This document shows, one piece after another, positions 1 through 10,600 of a stretch of 64,000 nucleotides of DNA; the first letter of the stretch is position 1; each line of letters begins with the position of its first letter. The stretch spans positions 112,267 to 176,266 of the forward strand of contig CAXMOM010000017.1 in NCBI GenBank assembly GCA_964195425.1. Direction: 5' to 3'. The notes under the pieces were generated by a model. The model was not told the DNA's origin. It searched no databases and saw nothing but the letters and a program-made list of their open reading frames with translations. The DNA comes from Glaciecola sp964195425 (GTDB lineage Bacteria > Pseudomonadota > Gammaproteobacteria > Enterobacterales > Alteromonadaceae). The translations under genes were made by a program, and so were the position numbers.

Positions 1-1233
1 GATACACACGACGCACTGGAAAATAGAGAAATTCCTGATGACCTTCCCCTCGACAGTTCATGGGAAGAATATTTAGGATCTACGTCGGCGCCAACGCGTA
101 TGACAGGCGCAAATCCAGACGACGACTACGTGTTTCAAGGTGAAACAACAGAATCTATTCAAGATCATTTAATGTGGCAAGTAGAACTCACCCACTTTAG
201 TGATAACGACATATCAATTGCAATTGCTATTATCGATTCAATAGACGAGTCGGGATACTTAACCGTTAGCAGTGACGAAATACTAGCTAGTTTAGACAAT
301 GAAGATATTGACCTAGACGAAGTTGAATGCGTACTTAAACGTATTCAAATGTTCGATCCCGTTGGTTCAGGTGCTCGTTCAGTTAAAGAATGCTTATTGG
401 TACAACTACTTCAGTTTAGCGACGATACACCCTGGTTATCACAGGCAAGAAATATTATTGAAGAGCATGCCGATTTACTGAGTAGCAAAGATTATAGAAC
501 GTTAATGCGTAAAACGCGTTTGAAAGAAGACCAATTACGTGAAGTAATGCGCTTATTAAAAACTTTAAATCCGCGTCCTGGCAGCTCTATCTCATCTAGA
601 GAACCCGAGTACATTGTACCCGACGTAAATGTATACAAGAAGAAAGGGGTATGGACCGTAGAGCTCAATAACGAAGCGCTGCCTGCGTTAGCGGTTAATG
701 AAACCTACGCAAAATTATCAAAATCGACAAAAAACCCGAACGACTCTCAATATATTAAGTCTCATTTACAAGAAGCCAAGTGGTTTATTAAAAGTTTAGA
801 AAGTCGCAATGAAACCCTCCTTAAGGTGTCTCATTGCATTGTTGCCAAGCAACGAGAGTTTTTTGAACAAGGGCCAGAAAAGATGCAACCGATGGTACTC
901 AACGACGTTGCAGAAATGGTTGATATGCACGAGTCCACAATTTCACGTGTGACTACGCAAAAATACATGCATACACCTCGTGGTATTTATGAGCTTAAAT
1001 ATTTCTTCTCATCGCACGTATCAACAGATTCGGGCGAAAATTGCTCTTCTACTGCAATTCGAGCGTTTATTAAAAAATTAGTTGCCGATGAACCTGCACA
1101 CAAACCATTAAGTGATAGCAAAATTGCGCAATTGCTTGCTGACCAAGGAATAAATGTCGCTAGGCGAACAATTGCAAAATACCGGGAATCGCTAAATATT
1201 CCGCCTTCAAATCAACGTAAAAGCCTTGTTTAA
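1..1233 (+). CDS. rpoN: RNA polymerase sigma-54 factor RpoN (5' end outside window)
   Basis: The frame is open from base 1, so this is the C-terminal ~410 residues of a gene that starts before the window; the first in-window ATG at 100 is internal. RpoN directs RNA polymerase to -24/-12 promoters and needs an ATP-driven enhancer-binding activator. The core-binding part and the DNA-binding part are both visible. A helix-turn-helix segment (DMHESTISRVT) is followed near the C-terminus by the RpoN box (ARRTIAKYRE), the family signature that contacts the -24 element. An acidic segment at the very start fits region II. It is followed 25 bp downstream by hpf, the standard order. Identification is secure. 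Confidence 0.97.
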   Translation, partial: DTHDALENREIPDDLPLDSSWEEYLGSTSAPTRMTGANPDDDYVFQGETTESIQDHLMWQVELTHFSDNDISIAIAIIDSIDESGYLTVSSDEILASLDNEDIDLDEVECVLKRIQMFDPVGSGARSVKECLLVQLLQFSDDTPWLSQARNIIEEHADLLSSKDYRTLMRKTRLKEDQLREVMRLLKTLNPRPGSSISSREPEYIVPDVNVYKKKGVWTVELNNEALPALAVNETYAKLSKSTKNPNDSQYIKSHLQEAKWFIKSLESRNETLLKVSHCIVAKQREFFEQGPEKMQPMVLNDVAEMVDMHESTISRVTTQKYMHTPRGIYELKYFFSSHVSTDSGENCSSTAIRAFIKKLVADEPAHKPLSDSKIAQLLADQGINVARRTIAKYRESLNIPPSNQRKSLV

Positions 1234-1258
1234 GGCTATGCATTAGAGGACAAGCATT

Positions 1259-1546
1259 ATGCAAATAAACTTAACCGGTCATCACGTCGAAATTACCGAA
1301 TCACTGCGTAAGTACGTAGACACCAAGTTTGAAAAACTTGAAAGGCATTTCGACCATATCAACAACGTCCACGTCATCCTTAATGTTGAAAAACTCAATC
1401 AAAAAGCAGAAGCAACCTTACATTTGAACGGCGGTGAAGTCTTCGCCAATTCGCAGCATTCAGACATGTATGCTGCAATAGACGGACTCATTGATAAACT
1501 CGATCGACAGGTCATTAAACACAAAGAAAAACTAGAGCGTCACTAA
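1259..1546 (+). CDS. hpf: Ribosome hibernation-promoting factor, short form (HPF)
   Basis: This 95-residue protein starts MQINLTGHHVEITESLRKYV, typical of the YfiA/HPF ribosome-binding family. In stationary phase the family binds the 30S decoding region and, in gammaproteobacteria, helps ribosomes form inactive 100S dimers. The length is that of the short form, which lacks the C-terminal dimerisation domain of long HPF. An AGAGGA Shine-Dalgarno lies just upstream of the ATG. It sits between rpoN and ptsN as in Escherichia, Pseudomonas and most relatives, probably in one transcript. Confidence 0.95.
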   Translation: MQINLTGHHVEITESLRKYVDTKFEKLERHFDHINNVHVILNVEKLNQKAEATLHLNGGEVFANSQHSDMYAAIDGLIDKLDRQVIKHKEKLERH

Positions 1547-1554
1547 GCACCCTT

Positions 1555-1998
1555 ATGATAATAAATGACATCATTTCACTCGACCGAACTCGATGCTCGG
1601 TCGAATGTCATAGCAAAAAGCGGATCTTTGAAGTTATATCCGAAATTGCAGTTCAACAGTCCCCAGAACTAGACCAGGTTGAAGTACTGTCTAGTCTGCT
1701 GTCTCGCGAGAAAATGGGCAGTACCGGAATTGGTCATGGCATTGCTATTCCTCATGGCAAAATTAGGGGCCTAGATAATATGATTGCAGTCATTGTGACT
1801 AGCAGCCAACCTATCGATTTTGACGCTATTGACAGTAAACCGGTTGATATCTTTTTTGCAATATTAGTTCCCGAGGAGCAAACCAACAAGCATTTGCAAG
1901 CACTGTCAGGTATTGCAAGAAAACTCAGTAACAAAGACACCGTAAAAGCAATCAGAAAAGCGACCAACAAAAACGAAATAGTAGCGGCATTAGCGTAG
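1555..1998 (+). CDS. ptsN: PTS IIA-like nitrogen-regulatory protein PtsN (EIIA-Ntr)
   Basis: A 147-residue EIIA domain of the fructose/mannitol type. The phosphorylatable histidine is in GIAIPHGK (His67). In the nitrogen PTS the phosphate passes from PtsP to NPr (PtsO) to PtsN. In relatives, unphosphorylated PtsN affects potassium transport and nitrogen/carbon signalling; it transports no sugar itself. The start ATG lies 8 bp after hpf. The partner ptsO is two genes downstream, so the terminal two phosphocarriers are encoded in the same cluster. The family assignment is secure; the local targets are not visible. Confidence 0.95.
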   Translation: MIINDIISLDRTRCSVECHSKKRIFEVISEIAVQQSPELDQVEVLSSLLSREKMGSTGIGHGIAIPHGKIRGLDNMIAVIVTSSQPIDFDAIDSKPVDIFFAILVPEEQTNKHLQALSGIARKLSNKDTVKAIRKATNKNEIVAALA

Positions 1999-2088
1999 CA
2001 ACCTTAGCTTTGCGGTATTCGTTTAGCTAGGTAAATGGCGAGAGTACTTCTGCAATTTTACAGATATGCAAATCTTAAAGGGTAACAA

Positions 2089-3015
2089 ATGAAACTCCTC
2101 ATTATTAGTGGTCGTTCAGGCTCGGGCAAGTCGATTGCATTGCGCTCACTAGAAGACCTCGGCTATTATTGTGTCGATAATATACCCGTGTCACTCCTAC
2201 CGACCCTTACCCATACTATTGTTGAGCAGCACGAACTGGTGGCAGTAAGTATAGATGTACGAAACATGCCCGAGTCGGAAAATGAAATCAGCGAATTACT
2301 TGAATATTTGCCTGAATTTTGGGAAATCACTATTATATTCCTCGATGCTAGCGATGACGTGCTAGTAAAGCGCTATAGTGAAACGCGCCGCCTTCACCCT
2401 CTTTTCAAACGCAGTAACTCACTTGTTGATGCCATCAACGAAGAGCGAGAAATATTGGTGCCTGTAGCCGAAAAAGCTGACTTGCATATTAATACCGACA
2501 AGCTCTCTGTGCATGATTTAGCTGAGCTTATACGCGAAAGAGTATTGGGTAAGAAAAGCTCTGACTTGGTAATTGTATTTGAATCTTTTGGCTTTAAATA
2601 TGGTATCCCCAAAGACGCTGATTACGTCTTTGACGTAAGGTTTCTACCAAACCCTCATTGGGACCCAGATTTACGTCCAATGAATGGTCTAGATGGGCCA
2701 GTTGAGTTATTTTTATCTAGCCAGCCCTTAGTGATGAAAGTTATTTGGCAAATTCAAAACTTAATTACAACTTGGCTGCCGCATTTAGAACGTAATAATC
2801 GCTCTTATGTGACAATAGCAATTGGTTGCACTGGTGGACAACATCGTTCTGTCTATGTAGCACAATCCTTAGCCGAAGCATTTAAAAGCAGTCATGGTGA
2901 TGTACAAGTTAAGCATCGTGAAATTGGCATATCAAAACCCTTAGAAATGGCAGCGCCAAGCAGCGATGACGAGGCACATTCAAACATCAGCTTACAAAAT
3001 GACAAATCGAGCTAA
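2089..3015 (+). CDS. rapZ: RNase adapter protein / nucleotide-binding protein RapZ
   Basis: A 308-residue P-loop protein. The Walker A motif GRSGSGKS is at residues 8-15, and the conserved CTGGQHRSV motif is in the C-terminal domain near residue 250. In E. coli RapZ binds GlmZ/GlmY small RNAs and presents GlmZ to RNase E, tuning glmS; homologues elsewhere are simply called YvcJ/RapZ ATPases. The usual family length is about 285 residues. Here a hydrophilic Ser/Asp/Glu-rich tail of about 25 residues follows the conserved end. It lies between ptsN and ptsO as in most gammaproteobacteria. Whether the GlmZ pathway exists here cannot be read from this window. Confidence 0.94.
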   Translation: MKLLIISGRSGSGKSIALRSLEDLGYYCVDNIPVSLLPTLTHTIVEQHELVAVSIDVRNMPESENEISELLEYLPEFWEITIIFLDASDDVLVKRYSETRRLHPLFKRSNSLVDAINEEREILVPVAEKADLHINTDKLSVHDLAELIRERVLGKKSSDLVIVFESFGFKYGIPKDADYVFDVRFLPNPHWDPDLRPMNGLDGPVELFLSSQPLVMKVIWQIQNLITTWLPHLERNNRSYVTIAIGCTGGQHRSVYVAQSLAEAFKSSHGDVQVKHREIGISKPLEMAAPSSDDEAHSNISLQNDKSS

Positions 3016-3035
3016 CAAGGCGAGTAACTATTGCA

Positions 3036-3308
3036 ATGAAACTCACTAAAACCCTTACTATTGTCAATAAACTAGGATTGCACGCTCGGGCGGCAACTAA
3101 ACTTGTTCAACTTGCCAATAGTTACGAGTGCGACGTTGTGTTAGAACAAGGCGACCAGCAAGCACCGGCGAATAGTGTACTGGCACTTCTTATGCTTGAA
3201 AGCAGTCAAGGAAAGCTCGTTACACTAATATGCGACGGCGACGATGCTGAACTTGCAATAGAAAACATTGAAAATCTCATTGCTAACAAATTCGACGAAG
3301 GCGAATAA
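3036..3308 (+). CDS. ptsO: Phosphocarrier protein NPr (HPr-like, nitrogen PTS)
   Basis: A 90-residue HPr-fold protein. The active-site segment LGLHARAATKLVQLA places the phospho-accepting histidine at residue 16. The regulatory-serine region reads SVLALLMLESSQG. It carries phosphate from PtsP to PtsN. The gene starts 20 bp after rapZ and ends 13 bp before the mgtE start, so it is likely part of the same operon. Its position behind ptsN and rapZ distinguishes it from the sugar-PTS HPr (ptsH). Confidence 0.94.
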   Translation: MKLTKTLTIVNKLGLHARAATKLVQLANSYECDVVLEQGDQQAPANSVLALLMLESSQGKLVTLICDGDDAELAIENIENLIANKFDEGE

Positions 3309-3321
3309 ACTACTAAATTAT

Positions 3322-4680
3322 ATGCCAGAAACTATCGAGACAACGAATACACAGGCTAGACTATCAACCATTTCCGAATCGCTAACTGCCGGCGCATTCG
3401 TTCGTGTTCGAAAATTGTTGCACGATATTCCTGCCGGTGACGTTGCTTTATTACTTGAGTCATCTCCCACTAAAACTCGTGACGTATTGTGGCAAATGCT
3501 CGACGCAGATTTCCACGGCGACGTACTAGAAGAATTATCAGAAGATGTAAGAAATGGCATCATTAGTAAAATGATGCCTGCTAGTGTAGTTGATGCACTA
3601 GAAGACATGGACACCGACGATTTAGCAGAAACATTGAGCTCATTACCTGAAAATGTACTCAATAACATTCTTACTTCGATGGATGCCCAAGACCGGCAAC
3701 GCGCAGAAAAAGCAATGTCGTATGGTGAAAATACTGCCGGTTTTATAATGAATACCGACACAATTACCTTACGACATGAAGTTACGGTAGACGTGGTAAT
3801 ACGTTATTTGCGCTTAAAAGCCGAGCTACCTGAGAATACCGATACACTCTATGTTGTGAACAGACAAGACTTCTTAATTGGCACGATCTCCCTTTCACGA
3901 CTATTGACATCGAGCCCCGATGTAACTGTCGAAGAAATTATGGATGATGAACCTGAAGCCTTGACGGTAAATATGGAAGAGCGTGCAGTAGCCAGCATGT
4001 TTGAGCGTTACGATTGGCTATCTGCTCCAGTAGTTGATGACGAAGGGAAGCTCGTTGGGCGAATTACCATAGACGATGTGGTAGATATTATTCGTGAAGA
4101 TGCAGAGCACTCGATGATGAGTATGGCGGGTCTTGAGGACGAAGAAGATACCTTTGCTCCTGTGGGTCAATCGACTAAACGTCGTTCAGTATGGCTTGGT
4201 GTTAACTTAATTACCGCATTACTCGCGGCAGCTGTTAGCGATATGTTTGAAGAAACGCTCAGCCAATTGGCAGTATTAGCTATTCTAAATACAATTGTTC
4301 CAAGCATGGGCGGTGTTGCAGGCAACCAAACATTAACGCTGGTTATTCGTGGTATGGCTTTGGGCCATGTAACCGACACCAATGCACTTTGGTTAGTACG
4401 CAAAGAGCTTGCGATTGGCTTCTTCAACGGTATTATATGGGCGGTATTAATCGCCTCGGTTATCGCCATTTGGAAACAAGACTATATGCTAGGCGCGGTG
4501 ATTGCGTTTGCGATGATGATGAACATGATTGCTGCTGGTTTAGCCGGCGCTACACTTCCTATTATAATGAAAAAAATGAAAATAGACCCTGCGCTGGCCG
4601 GTAGCGTGATTTTAACCACCATCACCGATGTTGTCGGTATATTTGCCTTCTTAGGTACTGCCACAGTGTTCTTGATGTAA
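3322..4680 (+). CDS. mgtE: Magnesium transporter MgtE
   Basis: A 452-residue protein with the MgtE layout: an N-terminal helical MgtE_N domain (to about residue 125), two CBS domains (about 130-255) and five C-terminal membrane helices from about residue 285. The N-terminal and CBS domains act as a cytoplasmic Mg2+ sensor that gates the channel. The conserved pore-region signature NxxxPSMGGVAGNQTLT is present. The frame is also open further upstream to 3268, but that extension overlaps ptsO and is not conserved-looking, so the ATG at 3322 is preferred. It closes the rpoN-ptsO cluster, as in many marine gammaproteobacteria. Confidence 0.94.
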   Translation: MPETIETTNTQARLSTISESLTAGAFVRVRKLLHDIPAGDVALLLESSPTKTRDVLWQMLDADFHGDVLEELSEDVRNGIISKMMPASVVDALEDMDTDDLAETLSSLPENVLNNILTSMDAQDRQRAEKAMSYGENTAGFIMNTDTITLRHEVTVDVVIRYLRLKAELPENTDTLYVVNRQDFLIGTISLSRLLTSSPDVTVEEIMDDEPEALTVNMEERAVASMFERYDWLSAPVVDDEGKLVGRITIDDVVDIIREDAEHSMMSMAGLEDEEDTFAPVGQSTKRRSVWLGVNLITALLAAAVSDMFEETLSQLAVLAILNTIVPSMGGVAGNQTLTLVIRGMALGHVTDTNALWLVRKELAIGFFNGIIWAVLIASVIAIWKQDYMLGAVIAFAMMMNMIAAGLAGATLPIIMKKMKIDPALAGSVILTTITDVVGIFAFLGTATVFLM

Positions 4681-4706
4681 AAAACACTTGATTTGCAAAG
4701 CTACTT

Positions 4707-7067
4707 TTAGTCATCATATTGATGTCGTTTAAGCCATTCGTGCAGGTATGGTACATCTTTACCTATTGCCAATTGCAATTGTTCAACCCAGTCATGCACG
4801 TTTTCCCACCATGCAGGGTGGTCACCCTGCTGAATCATATCAGCCGTTACCTGCACTCTATCTAAACCTACCGAGCCAGCGGCACCTTTGATTTTGTGTG
4901 CTTGAGAACATACTTCGTCTTTATCATCTGCAGCCAACGACACATTAAGTATTTCCATATATTCAGGTATTGTGTCTTCAAATACAGCCAAACTAGCCTC
5001 GATCATACCCTCGCCAATGGTTTCAATGAGCATAATCAATAAGTCTACATCGAGTACTTTATGAGACTCTTGTTCTATAACTACCTTCTTACTATTGCCC
5101 GTTTGTAGCGCTATATCATTGCGTAAATCGCTCGCAAACAATTCATTGAACACCTGTACTATTCTGCTTTTCTTAACCGGCTTGGAAATTATATCGTCCA
5201 TACCATTTTGCAGGTACTCTTCTCTTGTTTTTATCACGTTAGCCGTTAATGCCACAATTGGAGTTCTAAGCACTAAGTCTTCATCAAGCAGCGTACGCGC
5301 AACATCAAAACCGGTCATATCAGGCAGTTGTATATCGAGTAAAATAAGATCGTAAGTATTTGCTCTTACCATATCTATTGCTTCTTGACCGGTCATAGCA
5401 ACGGCAACGTGTTGACCTAATTTCTCAAGCAAGGCTTTCGCTACCATAACATTCAACTCAATGTCTTCTACCAGTAATATGCGTAAGCCTGTTACCCTAA
5501 GTTCTTCAACATCTGGGGCTTGATTGGTAGTATTTACAGGCAATTTAATTTCAAAGCATGTGCCTTGATTAACCTTACTATTTACCCGTATGCTCCCCTT
5601 CATTTTTTCTACCATTTGCTTGCAAATAGCTAAACCGATACCTGTGCCTGTTGCTGACTGAAAGTCTTCGCGTTGCACTTGGTAGTACATCGCAAATATT
5701 TTATCGAATTGGTCTTTTTCGATTCCAATCCCAGTGTCTTGAACGGTAAAGGTGATGTCAGCTTGGCTGTCGCTGTGTATTTTTGCCGACATGGTAAGTG
5801 ATACAGAACCCTGCTGGGTAAATTTCACAGCATTGTACAATATATTCCATAGTACTTGCCGAAGTCGCGTACCGTCAGCCTCAAAAGCGACAGGGACAGG
5901 ATCTACAATTTTCCAGTTGAAGCTAAGACCTTTGTCGGCTGCTAATAACTTTATAATACTGGCTAACTCATTGACAAAATTGACCGTGCTGACAGTCTTG
6001 TATTGCATTTCAACTTTGTCACGGTCGAGTTTATCAAGGTCAATAATATCGTTAAAAATATTGCCTAAGGTAATTGCACTCGCATAGATAGTGCTCACCC
6101 ATTCAAATTGTTCGGTATCTAACTTAGTATCACGCAGCATTCGCGACAGACCAACTATACCGTTTAGTGGGGTGCGCAACTCGTGTGAAATAGTCGCAAT
6201 AAATTTTGTCTTATCTTTACTGGCTTGTTCAATCGCAAGTTGAGACTGCTTACGTTCGGTCATATCTCGACCAAAGGCCAGCACACCTAGTCTCTTGCCA
6301 TTGTGATCAAAAAATGGGACTTTGCGCATTTCAAAATAACGGCGTCGGTCATCTGCAAATTTAAGCCACAGTTCTTCTGTGACGGGGGCGTTAGTTTCCA
6401 GTACTTGTTGGTCAGATGCTGCAACTTGCCTAGCTAACTCTTCATCGTAAACCTGGTGGGGTGTTAATCCCATTAGTTCCTCTTGTGATTTACCAGTTAA
6501 GGCTTCTGCCACTTTGTTACAGCCTTCAAAACGACCTTCTTCATTTCGATAATATATTAGATCGGGAGAGGCATCTATGATTGATCTCGTGAAGGTTGAA
6601 AGCCTGCGGGCTTCTAATTCTTGCTCTGATTTTTGTTTTATCTCTTGTTCGAGTTTAGCAAACAGAGCTTCGCGCTCTAGTTGAGCATGCTTACGCTGCT
6701 CTATCTCATAGTTTAATTGGCGAATATTGTTTTGTAGTTCTCTATTTAGTATAACGTCGTGTCGGCGCAAGCGTTCTAATTGGCTAACCGCTTCTTCTAA
6801 ATTAATACGCGAATGCTCTAGCTGTTTAATTAATTTACTAAAGAAAAACAATAGGCATGGCGCACCGATTAAAGTAACCACAATGGCACTCAAAAAATCA
6901 TGAGTTTGCATATCGGTACCCAAAGCGATACGAACAAAATAGGAGCCTAAAATTGTAAAGCATAGGGTGAACGCTACAAAAAGAATACTGACCTTAAGCG
7001 TGCCCATATTGTTGACAAACTGCGCCACTTTTATAGCCCATGAATCGTTTGGTGATTTAATTAGCAT
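4707..7067 (-). CDS. arcB: Aerobic respiration control hybrid sensor kinase ArcB
   Basis: A tripartite hybrid histidine kinase closely resembling E. coli ArcB as I remember it. Numbered from the ATG at 7067, the domains are: two membrane helices (about 22-48 and 58-79), a long coiled-coil linker, a PAS domain (about 160-275), HisKA with phospho-His295 in HELRTPLNG, an HATPase domain, a receiver with Asp578 (LILLDIQLPDMTG), and an Hpt domain with His724 (HKIKGAAGSVGL). ArcB senses quinone redox state and phosphorylates ArcA. The frame also reaches an ATG at 7100. The 7067 start keeps a constant three-residue offset from E. coli for the PAS cysteine and phospho-His. PAS Cys183 matches E. coli Cys180, but Cys241 is replaced by Tyr244. 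It lies next to gltB. Confidence 0.95.
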   Translation of the reverse strand: MLIKSPNDSWAIKVAQFVNNMGTLKVSILFVAFTLCFTILGSYFVRIALGTDMQTHDFLSAIVVTLIGAPCLLFFFSKLIKQLEHSRINLEEAVSQLERLRRHDVILNRELQNNIRQLNYEIEQRKHAQLEREALFAKLEQEIKQKSEQELEARRLSTFTRSIIDASPDLIYYRNEEGRFEGCNKVAEALTGKSQEELMGLTPHQVYDEELARQVAASDQQVLETNAPVTEELWLKFADDRRRYFEMRKVPFFDHNGKRLGVLAFGRDMTERKQSQLAIEQASKDKTKFIATISHELRTPLNGIVGLSRMLRDTKLDTEQFEWVSTIYASAITLGNIFNDIIDLDKLDRDKVEMQYKTVSTVNFVNELASIIKLLAADKGLSFNWKIVDPVPVAFEADGTRLRQVLWNILYNAVKFTQQGSVSLTMSAKIHSDSQADITFTVQDTGIGIEKDQFDKIFAMYYQVQREDFQSATGTGIGLAICKQMVEKMKGSIRVNSKVNQGTCFEIKLPVNTTNQAPDVEELRVTGLRILLVEDIELNVMVAKALLEKLGQHVAVAMTGQEAIDMVRANTYDLILLDIQLPDMTGFDVARTLLDEDLVLRTPIVALTANVIKTREEYLQNGMDDIISKPVKKSRIVQVFNELFASDLRNDIALQTGNSKKVVIEQESHKVLDVDLLIMLIETIGEGMIEASLAVFEDTIPEYMEILNVSLAADDKDEVCSQAHKIKGAAGSVGLDRVQVTADMIQQGDHPAWWENVHDWVEQLQLAIGKDVPYLHEWLKRHQYDD

Positions 7068-7100
7068 AGTATTAGAATAGCCTGGCCAGCAAAACTGCAT

Positions 7101-7669
7101 TCAAGCAGTATAAATGAAAGTTTATATGCGTCATGCTATCAAGAATTTGAGGTAGGTAATAGTCGAATAATCGGCTATTTTTGTAAAAAATGATCTCGCT
7201 GCAAGTTTACGCACTAAAAAAACATATTTATGCGCTAAAGCTTTGTTTTTCTGCATTTTCATGTGAATAAAAGTTGTAATTTCAACTAATATTTACACTT
7301 TGTTTACGTATGGTGTCAAAAAATAGACTTTTCACTTCAGTCATTTATAAAATTATATCCGCATATAAAACAATAACTTAATCACAATCAAATTATTCAA
7401 TATCAATAATTTGATGCAAGGCAATTGATTTATGACGCGTAAGTAGGTAACTTCAACGTCCCGCTTAGTGGAATGAATAAAAATCCGATACGCAACAGTA
7501 TCCTCAAACAGCTAACGACGTCGAACAAATACAATAATAATAGTCGACAAACACATTCGTATTATGGCAAAGACCGTGAGCATGGTCTTGCACAGATATT
7601 GGGTCTTCATATCATAAGTAAGACATAACGAGCGTGGCTGCATATTTTGGTCACGCGAAGGGGTAATGT
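7101..7669. other. Divergent intergenic region between arcB and gltB
   Basis: About 570 bp without a convincing gene. It is A+T-rich near arcB and must hold the arcB promoter (to the left) and the gltBD promoter (to the right). An inverted repeat AAGACC (7570-7575) / GGTCTT (7584-7589) lies in what is probably the gltB leader. I see no riboswitch fold I recognise. A 117-codon minus-strand frame at 7512-7865 runs into gltB and looks like a shadow. Confidence 0.5.
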
Positions 7670-10600
7670 ATGGGTTTGTATCATTCATCTGATTCAAAAG
7701 ACAACTGTGGGTTCGGCTTAATTGCCCACACACAAGGTGATTCAAGTCATTCCTTAGTTGCAACCGCAATTGAAGGTCTCGACCGCATGCAGCACAGAGG
7801 CGGTGTCGCCTCCGACGGTAAAACCGGCGACGGCTGTGGTTTGCTTTTGCAAAAACCCGACTCATTTTTCAAAAAAATGGCCGTAGACAATGGCTGGTCG
7901 CTAAATAAAAATTATGCCGTAGGAATGATTTTTTTATCGCAAGATCCTATAAAGGCGCAAGCATCGCGTAAAGTCCTCAGCGAAGAATTAGAAAAAGAAA
8001 TGCTAAGCGTACTTGGCTGGCGTGAAGTACCCGTTGATAATAGCGTTCTTGGTGATTTAGCCAAAACGGGCGTACCTCAAATAGAGCAAGTATTCGTAAA
8101 CGCTCCAAGCGGTTGGTTAGCGCCAGACTTAGAGCGTCGTTTATATATGGCTCGTAGACGTGTTGAAAAACGCATCACCGACGATGAAGATTTTTATGTA
8201 GCGTGTTTGTCTACTTTTGTGACCATCTATAAAGGCTTAGTAATGCCAAAAGATTTGCCTAAGTTCTATTTAGATTTGGCAAATACCGAACTAACGTCAT
8301 CTATATGTGTATTTCACCAACGGTTCTCCACCAATACCTTGCCAAAATGGCCATTGGCACAACCATTTAGATACTTAGCCCACAACGGTGAAATAAACAC
8401 CATTAAAGGCAACCGAGATTGGGCAATTGCCAGAACAAGCAAATTTGCTACGCCACTAATACCTGACCTTATGCAAGCCGCACCTTTCGTAAATTTGGAA
8501 GGGTCAGACAGCAGCTCCTTAGACAACATGCTAGAGCTATTCCTAGCCGGAGGCATGGACTTATTCAGAGCCATGCGTTTATTGGTGCCACCAGCGTATC
8601 AAAACAATAAAACCATGGATCCCGACCTACGTGCATTTTATGAGTTTAACTCAATGCACATGGAGCCTTGGGATGGCCCGGCAGGAATTGTCCTAACCAA
8701 TGGCCGTCATGTAGCGTGTAACTTAGATAGAAACGGTTTGCGCCCCGCGCGCTATGTCATTACGAAAAATGGGTTTATTACCCTTGCTTCTGAAATTGGC
8801 ATTTGGGACTACAAAGAGCAAGACGTAATTGAAAAAGGAAGAGTTGGCCCAGGCGAAATGCTAGCGGTCGATACCCATACCGGCAAAATTTGGCGCTCTA
8901 CCGAAATTGATGACGAATTAAAATCGCAACACCCTTACGCTGAATGGCTTGAGTCATATATTTCTAAGTTAGAGCCAATTGAAAACTGCGACGCGAGCTT
9001 AATTGGAAAACGCGTATACGACGACCATGAAATGGCTACGCGACACAAGTTATTTAATTATAGCTACGAAGAAATCAATCAAGTGATTAAAGTACTCGCT
9101 AAAGACGGTCAAGAAGCCACAGGTTCTATGGGTGATGACACCCCCATGGCGGTTATGTCGTCTAAGCATCGCACCTTGTACGATTATTTCAGGCAGCAGT
9201 TTGCGCAAGTGACAAACCCGCCTATCGACTCGCTGCGTGAGAATCATGTAATGTCGTTGGCAACCTGCATCGGCCGTGAACAAAACGTATTTAACGAAAC
9301 CAGTGGCTATGCTCACAGAGTATTGTTCGATTCGCCAGTGTTGGTCTACACAGATTTGAAACAACTGCGTAATTTCGACAATGAATATTATTACAACGAA
9401 AGAATTAATATTAATTACAAGCCCGAAGAAGGCTTAGAAAATGCGATTAGACGTTTATGTGGCGAAGTAGTCGATGCAGTTAAAAATAGAAACGCTGCCT
9501 TTGTTATTTTATCAGACCGCAAGATAGCCAAAGATACCTTGCCAATTCCTGCAGCTATGGCTGTAGGCGCTGTACAGCGGCGCTTAATTCACGACCAATT
9601 ACGCTGTGACGCCAATATAGTAGTCGAAACAGGTTCTGCGCGCGACCCACACCATTTCGCTGTATTAATTGGTTTAGGGGCAACCGCTGTATATCCATAT
9701 TTAGCTTACGAAACCATTGAGCAAATGGTAGAAAAAAATGACTTAGACATGGAACCCTTAGACGCTATTAAAAATTACCGTAAAGGTATTAATAAGGGCT
9801 TATTCAAAATTATGTCTAAAATGGGCATAAGCACAATCGCAAGTTATCGCAGTTCAAAACTCTTTGAAGCAGTGGGCATTAATCGAGCAGTCGTTGATTT
9901 ATGTTTTGCAGGAGTGCCTAGCCGTATTCAGGGCGCCGGATTTGAAGATTTCGAACAAGATTTACTGAACGTATCGAAAATCGCTTGGCTGGCTCGTAAA
10001 ACCATGTCTCACGGTGGTTTACTCAAATATGTGCATGGCGGTGAATACCACGCGTACAATCCCGATGTCGTTAGCTCCCTACAAACGGCGGTAGTAAGCG
10101 GAAAGTACGACGATTATAAAGTATTCTCATCCTTAGTTAATAATCGCAATCCAAGCCATTTACGCGACTTAATGGGGATTAGAGCCGGTAAAGCTATCGA
10201 TATTAATGATGTAGAGCCTGCCGAACATTTATTCCCTCGCTTCGACACAGCGGCTATGTCAATGGGTTCTTTAAGCCCTGAAGCTCATGAAGCATTAGCT
10301 ATTGCGATGAACCGTTTGGGTGGACAATCAAATTCGGGTGAAGGCGGTGAGGATCCAAAACGATTCAACACCGAAAAAAACTCGAAAATTAAGCAAGTGG
10401 CCTCTGGTCGATTTGGTGTAACGCCGCATTACTTGATGAACGCTAATGTTATTCAAATTAAAGTAGCACAAGGCGCGAAGCCCGGAGAAGGCGGTCAATT
10501 GCCGGGCGACAAGGTGAACAAGTACATTGCTGAACTGAGATACTCAGTGCCAGGAGTTACCCTTATATCGCCTCCACCTCACCATGACATTTATTCGATT

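Noticed and set aside
3268..3321. Longer start for mgtE overlapping ptsO
   Set aside because: The extra 18 residues lie within the ptsO coding end and do not look like MgtE; the ATG at 3322 is better.
7512..7865. 117-codon minus-strand frame upstream of and into gltB
   Set aside because: It overlaps the conserved gltB N-terminus and its product resembles no family; it is a chance frame.
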